Source of the DNA: Lumbricus rubellus
Taxonomy: Eukaryota; Annelida; Clitellata; Crassiclitellata; Lumbricidae
DNA: 64,000 bases
Direction of reading: 5' to 3'
Assembly: GCA_945859605.1 (NCBI GenBank)
Contig: OX243825.1
Location: 21,497,696-21,561,695 of the forward strand
In this document: piece by piece, positions 21,101 to 32,244 of the stretch
Layout of the letters: each line of letters starts with the position of its first letter
How positions within the stretch are numbered: the stretch's first letter is position 1
Notes under the pieces: generated by a model
Told to the model about the DNA's origin: nothing
The model's database searches: none
Seen by the model: the letters and a program-made list of their open reading frames with translations, nothing else
Translations under genes and position numbers: made by a program

Positions 21101-23925
21101 AACCAAGTAAAGATTAGGACAAATTGGATGTGGTGACTTGCAGCCTGAGGTCCTTTCTTATTCAGTGTGGATTGTACATATGAAATTGCTTTTCTCTAGA
21201 CATCTGTTTGTTGCATTTTATTCAAACTATATGCTGTAAATTTTGTAATTTCCTGTAAAAAATTGATTCACTGTGTTTTGCTATTAATTTATTTAGGGTC
21301 ATTAGTTAACAATGAAAATAAGAGTTATTTACTTAATGCTCTGTATCTTTGACTGTTGAAGGCAAAACCTAGTGGACAGTTCAGACCATATGACCCCAGG
21401 GATTGTCTAACTGAGTTCATCAAACTCTATGGCGGATATAGCGATAGCAGCGACACAGTGAAAACAAGGTTTTTGTTTGAATTTTTCGTGATGGTTTTGG
21501 GTTTAAGGTCTGATATCTTAGTTTTTGCACTTGTTTCCTTTTCTGTCATTATTGCCTGAAACGACTACACAACTATCATTTTGGTACAAAATTCCTGTAT
21601 TGTGGTTGCCCAGGTTTAACGGTAACCCTTTTCTCAAAGATTTCTTCCTTACATACCCTACCCAATAGTTGCTATTGCTTTTCATTCTCATTGTGCATTT
21701 GTATTTTTTCATTTTGCTGTTTTTTATTTTTGTGATGATTTGTCTCTCTGAATAAAGAAGTTTGTATTGAATTAGAACAGTGGTTTGCCTGATGACTATC
21801 ATTGGAGATGTGAAGGTTCAAATCCCATTTAATGCATGATTATGCTTTACATATTATGTTTGGCGCAGTAAGGATGGGCAGGTGGATCATGTACATATGT
21901 GCACTTGTTATAGTGCCCCTTCAAGATCCCTACTCAGAGACGCTCCTGTCTAGAGCGTGAACTCTGAATCGGAGTTCCACGGCAAAGCGCATGAGCAATT
22001 TCGAGTGATGGACTTGCTGATGGTCCCTACGTGGTGGCTTGAAGTGGATTCGAACGTGCAACCCTCCAGCTGCAAGGCAACAAACATACACACTACACCA
22101 CCGTGCCCCACAAGGAGTCTGGTACTGGTGCTGGTGGTTGGAGGGTATTTCATGATGTGAAGTACACTCATTTGACTCCAAGGGCATCACGTGGCCAACC
22201 CCAATACATAAGTAGATTTACCATTACCATACATTGTCAGTATAGGTCAGGCACCAAGGAAAATAATTGGTCAACTGTTTTCATGTGCCATAGCTAAGAA
22301 ATATGAAGTTGCTTTATAATTATCTTAATGGTCTGCTCTTCTGGTCTTGATGTTTACTGGTCGACGTGGACATTGTGTGGATTATTCATCTCTAATTGAA
22401 CTGTTTCTTTTTGTGACTTTCTCAGTCTAGTTGGTGCTACTGGTGGAATGTCCAGTTCTATGGTGAGTTTTTCTTTGTTGCCAGCAATGGTAGGTTCATA
22501 ATAATAATGTTATTATTAACATGAGCTGAGCCAGACTTAGGGAGACTTAATTAAAGATATGTTCACTTTTATTATCATTTAGAAGAACAACCACTGCATC
22601 ATCAGAGTTTGATTTTCAAGTCACTCATCACGTGGGGTTGTCAGTCAACAGCCCTGACGTTCTTGAATACTGAACAAACTGGCTCTTTTGCATCTGATTT
22701 CATGTTGAGCAGGCTGCTCTCTGTCTGTTTGTCTGTATGTCTCTCTGTTTGATTGTCTCTATCTGTATCTGTTTCTCTCTGTCTCTCTTTGTCTCTATGT
22801 CTGTTTGTCTGTCTGTCTGTCTCATGAGGTTTCGTATGATGTTAAATCTTTAGAGATTTACATTTGTTTTACAAAACAGGGCATATATTGATTGTATTGC
22901 TTGTCTTAAAGTTACGTGTATGTACAAAAAGTAAACTGATGTATGTAGTAGTAGCATGTACATGTTCCTGGATGATTGTGTACACTGTACCACTCTACTG
23001 ATTGTTGAAACTGCATTTCTTTTCTATTGGATGTTTTATGCAATGTCGTTGCTGTGTTGAATGCAGGTGAGCCGAAGTGGAGAGACCACAGACAGGGTTA
23101 CAACGTCTCAAGTTAGCATTCCAAAAGCGGTGAGCATTGTTGCAAGTATTCTGTTGACTGATTTCCAATATTACTTAATATTTTAATAGTTGATTAATTT
23201 TGTGGTTCAAACCTGGAAACGATGTTTTGGACGTGTAACTTCTTCACATAGATCTTCGTTACTCCTTCAATCAGTCAATTGTTACCTTATAGCTTGTCGA
23301 TGTGGTATCTTGGTATATTTATTACAGGAATTTATTTGTTACACATTCGTCACTCACTTGTTGTTTTTGACATCTGTAATTGAAAGTCTTTACAAAGTTT
23401 ATCATTCATTCATTCGTTCATTCATTCTGAGAATTTATATAGCGCTTCTTCAAGATATCTACTCAGAGGCACTCTCTGCACTAACTAGCCGAAATGATGT
23501 TAAGTTAACAGTCATAGCGAGCAAAAAATAACAAGTTGCAAAACAAAACACAGTTAGCTGAAAGATAATTTAAACATTCTCCACAACATTCTTCCTATGC
23601 TACTCTGCGTATCTATCCTATGCTACTCTGTGTATCTATGCATCTGAACAACTAGTAAAGTAGTTTTCTCCAAGAACCTAAAACATATTGTAACTTTGAA
23701 AGAATAGGAAACCTTGCATGCATTTAGCTGAAATCTTCTGTGCTTTATCAGTTGGCTGGGTCGATTCTTGGAAAGGGTGGCAAACGCATCAAACAAGTCC
23801 AGGGCGAGTCCGGAACAAAGATCAAACTGAGTTCTGTGTCTACGAATTCAGCCGAGCGCATCATCTCGATTACTGGTACACAGGAGCAGATCCAGCATGC
23901 CAAGTCCTTACTACAGCTTCTATGA
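15119..23925 (+). CDS. HNRNPK: Heterogeneous nuclear ribonucleoprotein K homologue, three KH domains
   Basis: Eleven coding exons join in phase to 308 codons plus stop: 15119-15140, 15978-16093, 17080-17136, 17579-17622, 18199-18271, 19418-19522, 20080-20208, 21362-21468, 22426-22462, 23067-23129, 23752-23925. All introns are GT-AG. The family binds C-rich single-stranded RNA and DNA and acts in splicing, transcription and translation. KH1 spans ~residues 35-104 with GxxG loop GKGG at 53-56; KH2 ~113-182 with GVGG at 128-131; KH3 ~245-308 with GKGG at 258-261. The N-terminus is acidic ([11 protein letters not shown]). Start chosen: ATG 15119 begins MSDRYES and splices in phase 1 to SNKRASEDG, matching the vertebrate KRPAED segment. 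The KH2-KH3 linker is only ~60 residues and contains no RGG box or proline-rich K-interaction region, so the protein is much shorter than vertebrate hnRNP K (~460 aa). An alternative exon in the 20.2-21.3 kb intron could not be seen. Confidence 0.92.
15318..15420. repeat. CTG/CTA trinucleotide array in hnRNP K intron 1
   Basis: Interrupted (CTA)n and (CTG)n tracts, with seven consecutive CTG around 15355-15375. The poly-Leu/Ala/Ser ORFs on both strands here are translations of the array. Confidence 0.9.
19187..19405. repeat. 46-bp minisatellite, five copies, just before hnRNP K exon 6
   Basis: The phrase TAGGTTTTG recurs at 19187, 19233, 19279, 19325 and 19369 (spacings 46, 46, 46, 44), each followed by a variant of CAGCATCATATTTATTAAGT. 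The last unit ends about 12 bases before the acceptor of the exon at 19418. Confidence 0.9.
20317..20491. mobile_element. hAT MITE (GGAACG family) in hnRNP K intron 7
   Basis: Begins CAGGGTTTGAAGTGGGTGGG and ends CCACTTTAGCTGCTG. Flanking octamers TTAATACA (20309-20316) and TTCATACA (20492-20499) match at 7 of 8. Internal GTTCCCATTGCTCTCGAAAT and GCGTTTCCACTGCTCAC are shared, inverted, with the copy at 25203-25374. Confidence 0.8.
20968..21112. mobile_element. Degenerate third copy of the GGAACG-family hAT MITE
   Basis: Starts CAGTATTTGAAGTGGCTTGG and contains GGAATGCTGAAGAAGTGGTATTG, TGCATGGTGAGCAGT and ATCTTGAGAGCAGTGGGA, in the same order as 25203-25374. The right end is lost, so no target duplication can be shown. 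Confidence 0.65.
21904..22110 (-). mobile_element. tRNA-derived SINE, near full length
   Basis: Read on the minus strand: GGGGCACGGTGGTGTAGTGT (A box), then a B box GTTCGAATCC near 22046-22055, then a body, then the tail GAGTAGGGATCTTGAAGGGG and CACTATAAC. It lies in hnRNP K intron 8. The tail GCGCTATATAAAT-type sequence resembles the L2-clade LINE 3' end shared by many animal SINEs. Confidence 0.85.
22690..22830. repeat. CTGT/CTCT pyrimidine-rich simple repeat
   Basis: Interrupted CTGT and CTCT tetramers on the plus strand of hnRNP K intron 9. Confidence 0.85.
23400..23495 (-). mobile_element. SINE/LINE tail fragment with (GAAT)n end
   Basis: (ATTC)n at 23403-23427 followed by AATTTATATAGCGCTTCTTC and CTACTCAGAGGCACTC: a minus-strand L2-type tail with its simple-repeat end. 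Confidence 0.75.
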
Positions 23926-24596
23926 GTGAGTAGAAACTGTTGTCCTCACATAAAAACTTCACCTTGTGAAGAATGTTTAAATCATCTAAAGATGCTGCTC
24001 TCTCATAGATTGCCTGCTTTCTAAAGTTCAATCTCTAATGTTTTCTGATTAAGTCAAATGTACCGGTAACAAGGATAGATCAGCAATCGGTGATACCATT
24101 ATTATTTGTGGGAATTGCATCAGCTGATGTGAAACAAAGGTTGCAGTCATAATCCAGTAGAAAAGTATCAGGTTGGAGTGATATGCAGTGAACTGACTTA
24201 ACTCGCTTACCGTGTAATAAAAATTTTCTTAGTAAAAATTGGACGAGTTAACTCGGGGATCACGGTAAAGGGGTTAAGTGAATTTCTCTGGGACCCTAAC
24301 TGCTTCACTGACCAAGGTCACTAGTTATAATTTTTGTTCATGATGTGCATGACGGGGAAGTGTAATGTCTCTCTGTGGTGTCTTTGATAGGTACCAAAAG
24401 GTTAGCAAATCTGTAGGAGGAAAGCTGTTTTGCTATAAAGTAAACATGTATCATCTTTATTGAACCAACTTCCTATTTACACTTTGGTGTATATGCATCA
24501 GATAAAATGTACCACCAACTCCTTTGACGTCCTAAAATCTGTGTTACGATGCATGCATTATTTGCGTATTAGCTTGATTCCTAATATTGTGTGTTT

Positions 24597-24602
24597 AATA
24601 AA
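24597..24602 (+). terminator. Candidate hnRNP K polyadenylation signal AATAAA
   Basis: First canonical AATAAA found downstream of the hnRNP K stop codon, giving a ~0.7 kb 3' UTR, with T/G-rich sequence following within 30 bases. Confidence 0.45.
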
Positions 24603-25202
24603 TATTGTAAAACGTGTTTGAGTGGTTGATTGCTACTGTGTATGCCTATGCCTTCCATGTCGCTTGATGTGTTGTGAGATCGATGCTTAGTTTATTTCTG
24701 TCCATGTAACATCTACAGTTTATACTGCGTTGAATAGTTAACACAACTTGATGGAGTCGTCTGTGTACTTTAGCTGAAGTTTCCTTAACCACTGAAACAT
24801 GTGACAGACTACTACTATTGACGTAGATGTGTATAACTGATATTAACCCTTGTCCTTCCTATTGGAATATGAATTAAGGTTGGTGCTTGTGTTTTGTGTG
24901 CTCCAGGATCAAGGGACAATCGGGTGCTGACCGTGCTTCATCGTAAAAGCAGCGACAGAAGAAAGCTTTCTGAATTATGGACGACTCTTTTTTCATAAAG
25001 ACTGTGTTGATGAACATTTTTAGTTGCGGTAGCAAGCATCTTGTGTGGAACGATTTAGCGCTTAAAACTTCTTTTTCTCGACTCGAATAATGCCATTCTA
25101 ATTGCGATTTCTTTTCTGTCAAATGTGCGACGCGTTTTTTCCTTCTTCGGGCTCTTTGCTTATGAATTTTTCTGTGGAAATTTGAAGGACAATCATTTTG
25201 CC

Positions 25203-25374
25203 CAGTGGTTAAAGTTGTTCGGGATATAAGTGGAAACGCTGAAGAAGAGTATTGGAATGCACCTGTTTTCAGTGTTCTTTGCATGGTGAGTAGTGGGAAC
25301 GCAAGCCAAGAATTTCGAGAGCAGTAGGAACGGCGGAACGCCATTCCCACGCGTTCCCACTCACTTTAGCCATG
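25203..25374. mobile_element. hAT MITE (GGAACG family), 8-bp TSD ATTTTGCC
   Basis: Begins CAGTGGTTAAAGTTGTTCGG and ends ACTCACTTTAGCCATG. Identical ATTTTGCC octamers flank it at 25195-25202 and 25375-25382. It lies ~1.3 kb downstream of the hnRNP K stop. The 158-codon minus-strand ORF at 24874-25350 crosses this MITE and is not a gene. Confidence 0.88.
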
Positions 25375-25654
25375 ATTTTGCCCTTTTGTGGAAGTTTGTC
25401 ATCTGTTTATCATCAGGTCAATTTAAAATCTTTTCAGACTCCAGGGAAGACATAAAGATGAGCTGATGCGTTATGCTATTGGTGCTGTTTATGCAGGGAA
25501 ATAGGAGTTGGAACAATACCCAAACGTGTTTGTGTTTCATAATTAACCAGTGTGCTACCATTGCCATTAATTCAGTTCAAATGTGACGTCAAATATCTTC
25601 CTTAGCACTGCCTGAGTTAAGTAGTAGCCTTTATTTGTTTTTATTTCTCGTGTT

Positions 25655-25828
25655 TGATATAGTGCTTCTTCCAGCTCGCTACTCAGAGACGCTCCTGATT
25701 ACAGCACGGACACTGCATCGGAGTTTCACGCCGAAGCGCACGAACAATTGCAAATGAAGGTCCCTACGCGGCGGCTTGGGGTGGATTCGAACCTGAAACC
25801 CTCCGGTTACAACGCACTGCACCCATGT
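25655..25828 (-). mobile_element. tRNA-derived SINE, head truncated
   Basis: Minus-strand copy with the B box GGTTCGAATCC near 25783-25793 and tail GAGTAGCGAGCTGGAAGAAG. The A-box end is missing or degenerate. Confidence 0.8.
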
Positions 25829-26360
25829 TATTCTTTAATGACAAATTTACTAATTGCAGCAATTGAGAAGCATCTTCCTACTTACTTAGGCACAAGTCAT
25901 CTTCCTGGAATGTCTAGTCTTTGCTGATGATTTTACTGGAGAAGGCACAGCTCAAAGCAAGATGATTACATGTATGATGTACCACTAGGATTTCATTATC
26001 ATCAGTTCCTGATATCATACTTGTGGCTATAAATACTAGTGGTCAAGGCCTCCATGAGAAGAAGCCAACACTAGAAACAAACAATGGCGGTGAAAAGACG
26101 GTACGAGTTCCAGTCCTACATAATTATTTTATCTTGCCATAGCTCTACTGTTGATCTGTTGTTGATCAGATACGTAACATACGTTACACATAAGCCTCTA
26201 CTGTTCTACACACGCTCACTTAAGCCTACCGCTCGATAGTTGAGTCACGTAAACTGCTGTAGACGGAACAGAATTAGGCCTAACCTTCTATAGAGCCCAG
26301 TTGAAGCAAATGATCGAGACTGAGCCACAGCAGATGAAGCAATAGACTACAGGCCTACAG

Positions 26361-26731
26361 CAGTGGTGTAGTAGGGGGGACGCGGGGGAACTCGGTTCCC
26401 CCACTTTTTTCCGCGGGGGAACGCCGTCCCCCCACTTTTTTCCAGGGAGGAAACAAAAAATTCAAGATTCACAGTTTCAGCTGCTTACTTACTGGAGCGT
26501 TTCGCAGTTTCGCAGATATATTTATTTATGTGTTCAATGGCTTGTAAATAAAAGCTAATGACAAATGAAAATAGTACAGTAGTACAGTAGTAGGCCTACT
26601 GTAATAACAATAAATTAATAATTGAGAAAAAATTTGTAAGCCTAATATGAAGCGTTCCCCCACTTCATTTTTTGCGTTCCCCCACTTTATTTTTGCGTTC
26701 CCCCACTTCATTTTTTAGGACTACACCACTG
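26361..26731. mobile_element. hAT MITE with 8-bp TSD GCCTACAG
   Basis: Begins CAGTGGTGTAGTAGGGGGGA and ends GGACTACACCACTG. Identical GCCTACAG octamers flank it (26353-26360 and 26732-26739). Near the right end the phrase GCGTTCCCCCACTT is repeated three times, a subterminal array typical of hAT elements. A shorter relative lies at 47113-47255 inside GOLGA3. Confidence 0.92.
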
Positions 26732-26990
26732 GCCTACAGCTACTATCATATTGCCACTACTAGCTAGGCCTACTAGCTATATATAGACCTAAATTTCGTT
26801 CCCCCAGGTACGGTCTGCTTAAAAATTATAGAATAATAATTTTTTGCCCTGAGGTACTTCATTCCCCCCCCCCATTGTCTAGAAACTATAACTGGTGCAT
26901 CTATTAGTAATTTATTAGTCTTACAAATCTTGAAATTACTTATTTCGGGGTTGGCCGAATCCGCAGCAACACCGTCCCCCACCCTAAATT

Positions 26991-27118
26991 AATAGCCTAC
27001 GCCCATACCATAGCCTACGTAGGCTACGTAGACATGTCTTGTGATGTCTAAGACTTCTAGGAGTCTAAGACATGTAGCCTATAGCTATTGTCTACGGATG
27101 GCATGGGCGTAGGCTATT
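26991..27118. mobile_element. 128-bp foldback element
   Basis: AATAGCCTACGCCCAT (26991-27006) and its exact complement (27103-27118) form perfect 16-bp ends. Inside, GACATGTCTT and AAGACATGT form a second inverted pair. The target duplication is unclear. Confidence 0.7.
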
Positions 27119-27289
27119 CGTGTTCAAAAACAATTCGCATGTGACAAACTTATGACTTCGTATAGGCCTACATAGGCCTACCTTTTTGTGTTCGTGATTC
27201 CAGACAGCTAATTAATTAAGAGTGAGCAGAGATTCATAATTATTAGTCAGAGAGCCATACATTTTTTGGGGCCGCTGTAGGGGTTTCAC

Positions 27290-27955
27290 GGTTATATTGC
27301 GGAAGATCCGTTTCTTCTCACAAGATGCTATTAGGGTTTTGGATTGGACGAGTACCCCGTACGTAAACTGGTACATAATGAAGTTGTGCCCATGTGTTTG
27401 AGAATTCTTTCGAGCTCCCAGGGAATGTGCACTCAGTCCACCCCCAGCATCAGTTTTTCGAAATCGGACCTCTTAATTTGATCTGCATTTTGAATTAGAT
27501 CGGAAAGATTTAAATGCCCACAGGTCCTCGTCGATGAGGCTTGATGCGGTGAACACACACCAGAGGTGTTTATGTGCCACGTGGACATAGCGCTCACGGA
27601 AAGCTTTCCGTGCGCATTGCGAATAAATTGCTGTAAGACAAACTGTAGGCCTAGGCCTAAAACCATGCCAAAGGCGTGTGCGAGCCAGGTCATATGCCTG
27701 TTCTGAGTACAATAACGTTTCTTATTGGTTGTTCTAAGTATCTCTGTCTTGAACAGCCAGTGATACCACTGGCTTTTCAAAGTAAACCCTACAATGTGAC
27801 AATATCACACACACACACGCACTATTATACTGATAACGTTTTTCTGCCAATAGCAAATAGCTAGCAGTGACGTTCTCCGCTTTAATTACCCGTTACTCAC
27901 AAGCAGTCTATAGACTACAATTGTCGCTATTGGTAACGCGACGTCAATATAATAT
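27290..27955. repeat. Dispersed repeat, copy 1 (partner 59155-59795)
   Basis: Shares with 59155-59795, in order: CCGTTTCTTCTCACAA, TTGGACGAG, CAGTTTTTCGAAATCGGAC (CAGCTTTTCGAAATCGGAC in the partner), TCCTCGT.GA.GAG, TGACATAG-type CGTGGACATAG and ATAACGTTTYYATTGGTTGTTC. Same orientation, strongly diverged, roughly 650 bp. No coding content or family recognised. Confidence 0.65.
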
Positions 27956-28159
27956 CCTAAATGTGGCTGTTGAATTTTATATATGGAGACTATTGTGCTG
28001 TGTAAGGATAAACAATTAAACATTGACGAGAGCATGATACAATAAAGATGAAAGTAGCTCTATAATGCGTTTTGCACACGCCTCTGTCTGTTGCATATTC
28101 ATTAGTTTGATTGCTGTTATGCAGTACACCACAGCCATCTAGCCTCTGCATTAATTTTA

Positions 28160-28275
28160 CGATGATCGTGGTGGTGGTGGTGGTGATGATGATGGTGGTG
28201 GCAGTTATGATAATGATGATGATGATGATGACATATATGATGATGATAATGATGATGATGATGGTGATGATTGTC
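28160..28275. repeat. (GTG/ATG)n trinucleotide array
   Basis: GTGGTGGTGATGATGATGG-type repeats; the M/V-rich ORF is compositional. Confidence 0.9.
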
Positions 28276-28485
28276 AGGACAGTGCTTACTGCTTAATTTG
28301 TAACAGCGTATCAGTAGATAGTTAAAGCTTGTATGTATAGTAGGGAGACAGTATATGTCTCACTCTTGTGCTAGTTCTTGGTTTTGACTGTGAAGCGACA
28401 CAACGAGAGGATTATTACAAGATATTAATTAAAAACGAGTTGACTTTGTTTTAAATTATGAGTTGCAACAAAACCAGGTCCTCAC

Positions 28486-28745
28486 AATGATGATGATGAA
28501 AATGATGATTAAAGATGATGAAGATTATGATGATGGTGATGTTGATTATGATGATGAAGATGATGATAAAGATGATGATAAAGATGACGATGATGATGAT
28601 GACAAAGATGATGATGATAAAGATGATGATAAAAATAATGATGATGATGATGGCAGTAGTGGTGGCTATGATGATAAAGATGATGCTGATAAAGATGATG
28701 ATGGCGGTGGTGGTGGCTATGATGATGATGATGACGATGATGATA
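28486..28745. repeat. (GATGAT/GATAAA)n trinucleotide array
   Basis: About 260 bp of GAT-rich repeats. It produces an Asp/Lys-rich ORF (28463-28762) and Ile- or His-rich ORFs on the other strand, none of which shows domain structure. Confidence 0.92.
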
Positions 28746-28969
28746 ACAATCCACTTCATTGACAGTTTTATTTCAGCAGATCACAAAAGAAATTTATCTG
28801 AAGCTGTTGACAGAAAGAACCGTTAGAAATTACACCAATCACGACACCAATTACAGCGACACTCGTATCAACAAATTTTGCATATACAATACACATTCTG
28901 CTTCCCACAAACCCCTATCGCATAAGAGCTACAAAAAGTTTCACAAAGGCCTCTTACATTACCCCTTGT

Positions 28970-30140
28970 AACAGAACCAAACATTTACAGAAGCACATGT
29001 ACATCAATGAACCTATTTAAAGCAATCACTTTCTACACAGTTTTCATTCAATGCATACTTGTGCTACAGTCAAGATAAACAGAAAGTTGAAGCAAATGTA
29101 CTAATTACAATATTGGTTATGAAGCAAATATCGAAACAAAATGCATCATTGTTAAGCGCTATTCAGAAGCTATATAAAAATTCATCGTGGCGAAGTTGTA
29201 AGTGAACTAGGCAACTTGCAAAAGAGCAATGGTCAATCAATTGCATTCCAAGAGATGTAAAAAAGGGCTCTGCATATTTACATGCAATACATTACAATTG
29301 ATAAGTGAGTAGTGTAGTCTAGACTTCCATACCCACTGAATGCCGGCATATAATGATTGGGAAAAATGACAGCAACACAGCGCGTAATGCTGTAGTTGTC
29401 TCTGTAAAACCTTACATTAAAACAATGGTCTACAATCTTTCGGTTTTACGAAACAAATTACCAGGTTTCGCGTTGTCCACTGGAAATGGGAATTTCACTG
29501 ACAATAATCTCAAGTGCAAGGACGAGTCCTATAATGTGAAATTCATGCACTGTTTCAGGCAAAATAGTCACAATAAACACCATTTAGTGCTAAATAATAT
29601 TTGTCTCAATGGTACAGCAGGGTCAAATGATTATGCATTCATTCATTCATTTAAGAATATGCCAATACGTAGTTAGAGAATTCTGATCATACACACTACA
29701 TAACAACAGCTTGCACTCTTGCTAAAAAATGGTCAGTATAAAGCAACATTTGTTACAATGGGTCTGCTCAATATCTGATACCTTCACGAAACATATTTGG
29801 TTATTAGACTAGTCTACAATGTCTTCTAGCTGCACATAAATGCCAACATTTCAAACAGACCAGTGTCATTTGCTAAAATATTAACTATCGAAAGTATAAT
29901 TATAGTTAGTAGTAATAAATAAAATTCCTACATGAATGACTGTAGCCTACTGTAATCATAATATCAAGAAAGCCAGAAATAAGGGCATGAAGCATTGATC
30001 AAAAATGGCAACTCGGTGTTAGTTTCTATGCTAAAATTATAATTTCTACTTGCCAGAGTAAATAATTCCCATGCAAAGGAAACCAGCATACAATTCCTAT
30101 TTCAGTTACTAACATACTAACTTCCTATGTAATAAAACTG
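28970..30140. other. Intergenic / GOLGA3 downstream flank, no gene seen
   Basis: AT-rich unique sequence. The 107-codon ORF at 29353-29676 has no recognisable motif, and I see no splice partners. Confidence 0.5.
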
Positions 30141-30147
30141 AGTATAT

Positions 30148-30205
30148 ATTCATTCATTCATTCTGATAATTTATATAGCGTCTCTTCAAGATATCTACTC
30201 ATGTA
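30148..30205 (-). mobile_element. L2-type tail fragment
   Basis: ATTCATTCATTC followed by AATTTATATAGCGTCTCTTC and AAGATATCTACTCA, truncated after the tail. Confidence 0.65.
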
Positions 30206-30415
30206 TGTAGTTCCTTCAAGTCCATAAATATTCACGAGCAAATGCTGCATATGAATTAAGGGACACACATGTGGGATTGTGGGTTACAGAATGTTTCCCA
30301 TATGGCATCACATTTATACAACTTTCTCATAAAACAGAAATATGATTGCAACATATACATCTTTACACCTTCCAAACACTTACTTATCCCCTTATAACTT
30401 GTTAATGCAAATCTA

Positions 30416-30421
30416 TTTATT
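30416..30421 (-). terminator. Candidate GOLGA3 polyadenylation signal
   Basis: TTTATT on the plus strand (AATAAA on minus), ~1.8 kb past the GOLGA3 stop codon. It is the clearest canonical signal I found between the stop and 29 kb, apart from one at ~28.77 kb. Confidence 0.25.
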
Positions 30422-30758
30422 ACCCATGTACAATATCCCAGCATTCGTAAGTTTACAGGACATGTTTAAACAACTTTTCAACCGATTTTATACAATCTTC
30501 AAATAGTTTTAACTGTTGGTTGGTGGGAGAATGCATTCAAATCCAAAAACTGAATCTATAGTTTTTTGCAGATGAGGAATCAAGTTCCATTGTTATTCAG
30601 CACAAGACAATTAAATTAAGCGGCAGTTCTAAACAATGCAAACTGTATTAATCAAACTCAAATTTTTAAAACAATATGTGAATTGCAACAATTACCTTCA
30701 AACACTTTGTTCTGTGCATCATAGAACAATGGTTGGTAACAGTTAAAGCCATAATTAA

Positions 30759-30820
30759 CCCTTTAATGATGAATTGCATTGGTTTCCAATACATTTAAGT
30801 ACATTCAACTCTCTAAAGGG
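30759..30820. mobile_element. 62-bp piggyBac-like MITE, TTAA on both sides
   Basis: TTAA (30755-30758), then CCCTTTAATGATG..., ending CTAAAGGG followed by TTAA (30821-30824). CCCTTT ends with TTAA duplications are the piggyBac signature. Confidence 0.7.
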
Positions 30821-30961
30821 TTAAACAAGGTTCCAGGAAACGAAACTGTATTCAAACACCAGCAGCTACTCGAAGTTCGATACTCTTGACCAGTGGTTGC
30901 AAAGAAACATATTCTAAAGCAACTACCTTGACATTATCCAAATATAACCAATGTTGCTTAA

Positions 30962-31034
30962 AACACGTTGACCGCCTACGAGTTAACTCGTAGTACAGCC
31001 AGTCATTTAACATGGCGTGTAGGCGGTCAATGTG
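30962..31034. mobile_element. 73-bp hairpin element flanked by TTAA
   Basis: ACGTTGACCGCCTAC near the left end and GTAGGCGGTCAATGT at the right end are complementary with one mismatch. TTAA flanks at 30958-30961 and 31035-31038. A possible piggyBac-type MITE. Confidence 0.6.
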
Positions 31035-32244
31035 TTAAACAGAAATCCAAAGCATAGAAGAGGTATATGTTTCAGCTGCACTTAACATTCTTAAAAGTGT
31101 CATGAGACTAAATAAAACAGTTTAACTGAAAAGTGTACTGTAGGTGTCAGCTTTTTTAAATGTGAAATTATTTCATCTTCAGAATTATGTATGTTATAAC
31201 TTATTTCTTGCTCATCTGTTTACTGCTAATCATCTCACTTTGCACAGAATACCGTCCGCTGGCGAACAAGTCCCTAGGTTTTACCTCAGAATTGTCTATG
31301 CTAGACCTCAAAAACAGCGCTATACTATAAATAAAACAGCACTATTACAATAATTGTGGAAACTTACCACAAATCATCCGATATAAACAATACAAGCAAT
31401 TACTCTGCTGTCAAGCCAGTCTAATTCAAAACAATAACAATAACAATAAGCAATATGGTGGATATAGTGCTAGAAGAAACTGGTACATAAAAAATCCCTG
31501 TGAAATTAGCCATTTGTTGTGGAGCTATTCAATCTACAGGGGAAAAAATTCTAGTTGCTTGCTTACGCATATTGTATGAAAACGTGGTTTGTGACAAACT
31601 GGTTTTCAAGTTCACAAAGAAAAAAAGTTCATCTCTAAGAAAATAAGGCAAGTCACCAGTTGCTTGCTCCACACATATACCGCCCAACTAGGAATGGGGT
31701 CCCAGTATCGCAAGGTCACTAAATAAAAATGTTTCTCAAGAATTAACTGGAAAGAAACTCAATTTATCATTTAAAATGTTACTTACGAATAATATTACAA
31801 ATTCTTGGATCTTATATATTAACGCTTCCTTTCACACCAAAACTAAACATCCTCCAGCATTCAGTCAAATCAAAAGTTCAGTGTGCAGACATCTAAAATA
31901 CGCTTCCTGGAAAGATACTTAGACAAATTTACAGTATTTTAACATATTGTGCTGCATAGAGTCACGCAACTGCTCTGTGACCTTGCAATTTCTTAAGCTA
32001 CACGGAACATCGGTTTGAAGATCAGACTTTCTGGTGTCATACGCGCATCATACGTTCCCTTACGTTCTCACCCAACACAATCTCAAACCGTATTCTCACA
32101 GCCATAACCACCGAAAAACAACAACCTAAGCATTTCTCAGACCCAACAAAAACCCCAGAAAGTAACAACAGTAATTAATTAATTATCAGTATTAGCCAGG
32201 ACAGCAACTAAAAAACATCAAACAACGACTTCAAACAGAACGTG

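Noticed and set aside
22103..22297. Reading frames through SINE copies (for example [14 protein letters not shown])
   Set aside because: They cross a tRNA-derived SINE and contain no family signal.
23923..24950. An alternative last exon for hnRNP K (acceptor near 24906)
   Set aside because: The in-frame TGA at 23923-23925 is complete before the GTGAGT that follows, so splicing there could only extend the 3' UTR.
24874..25350. 158-codon minus-strand ORF
   Set aside because: It crosses a hAT MITE with intact 8-bp duplications and shows no domain.
28451..28826. Asp-rich and Ile-rich ORFs of about 100 codons
   Set aside because: Purely the GAT trinucleotide array read in different frames.
29353..29676. 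107-codon plus-strand ORF
   Set aside because: No recognisable domain, no splice context; lies in the downstream flank of GOLGA3.
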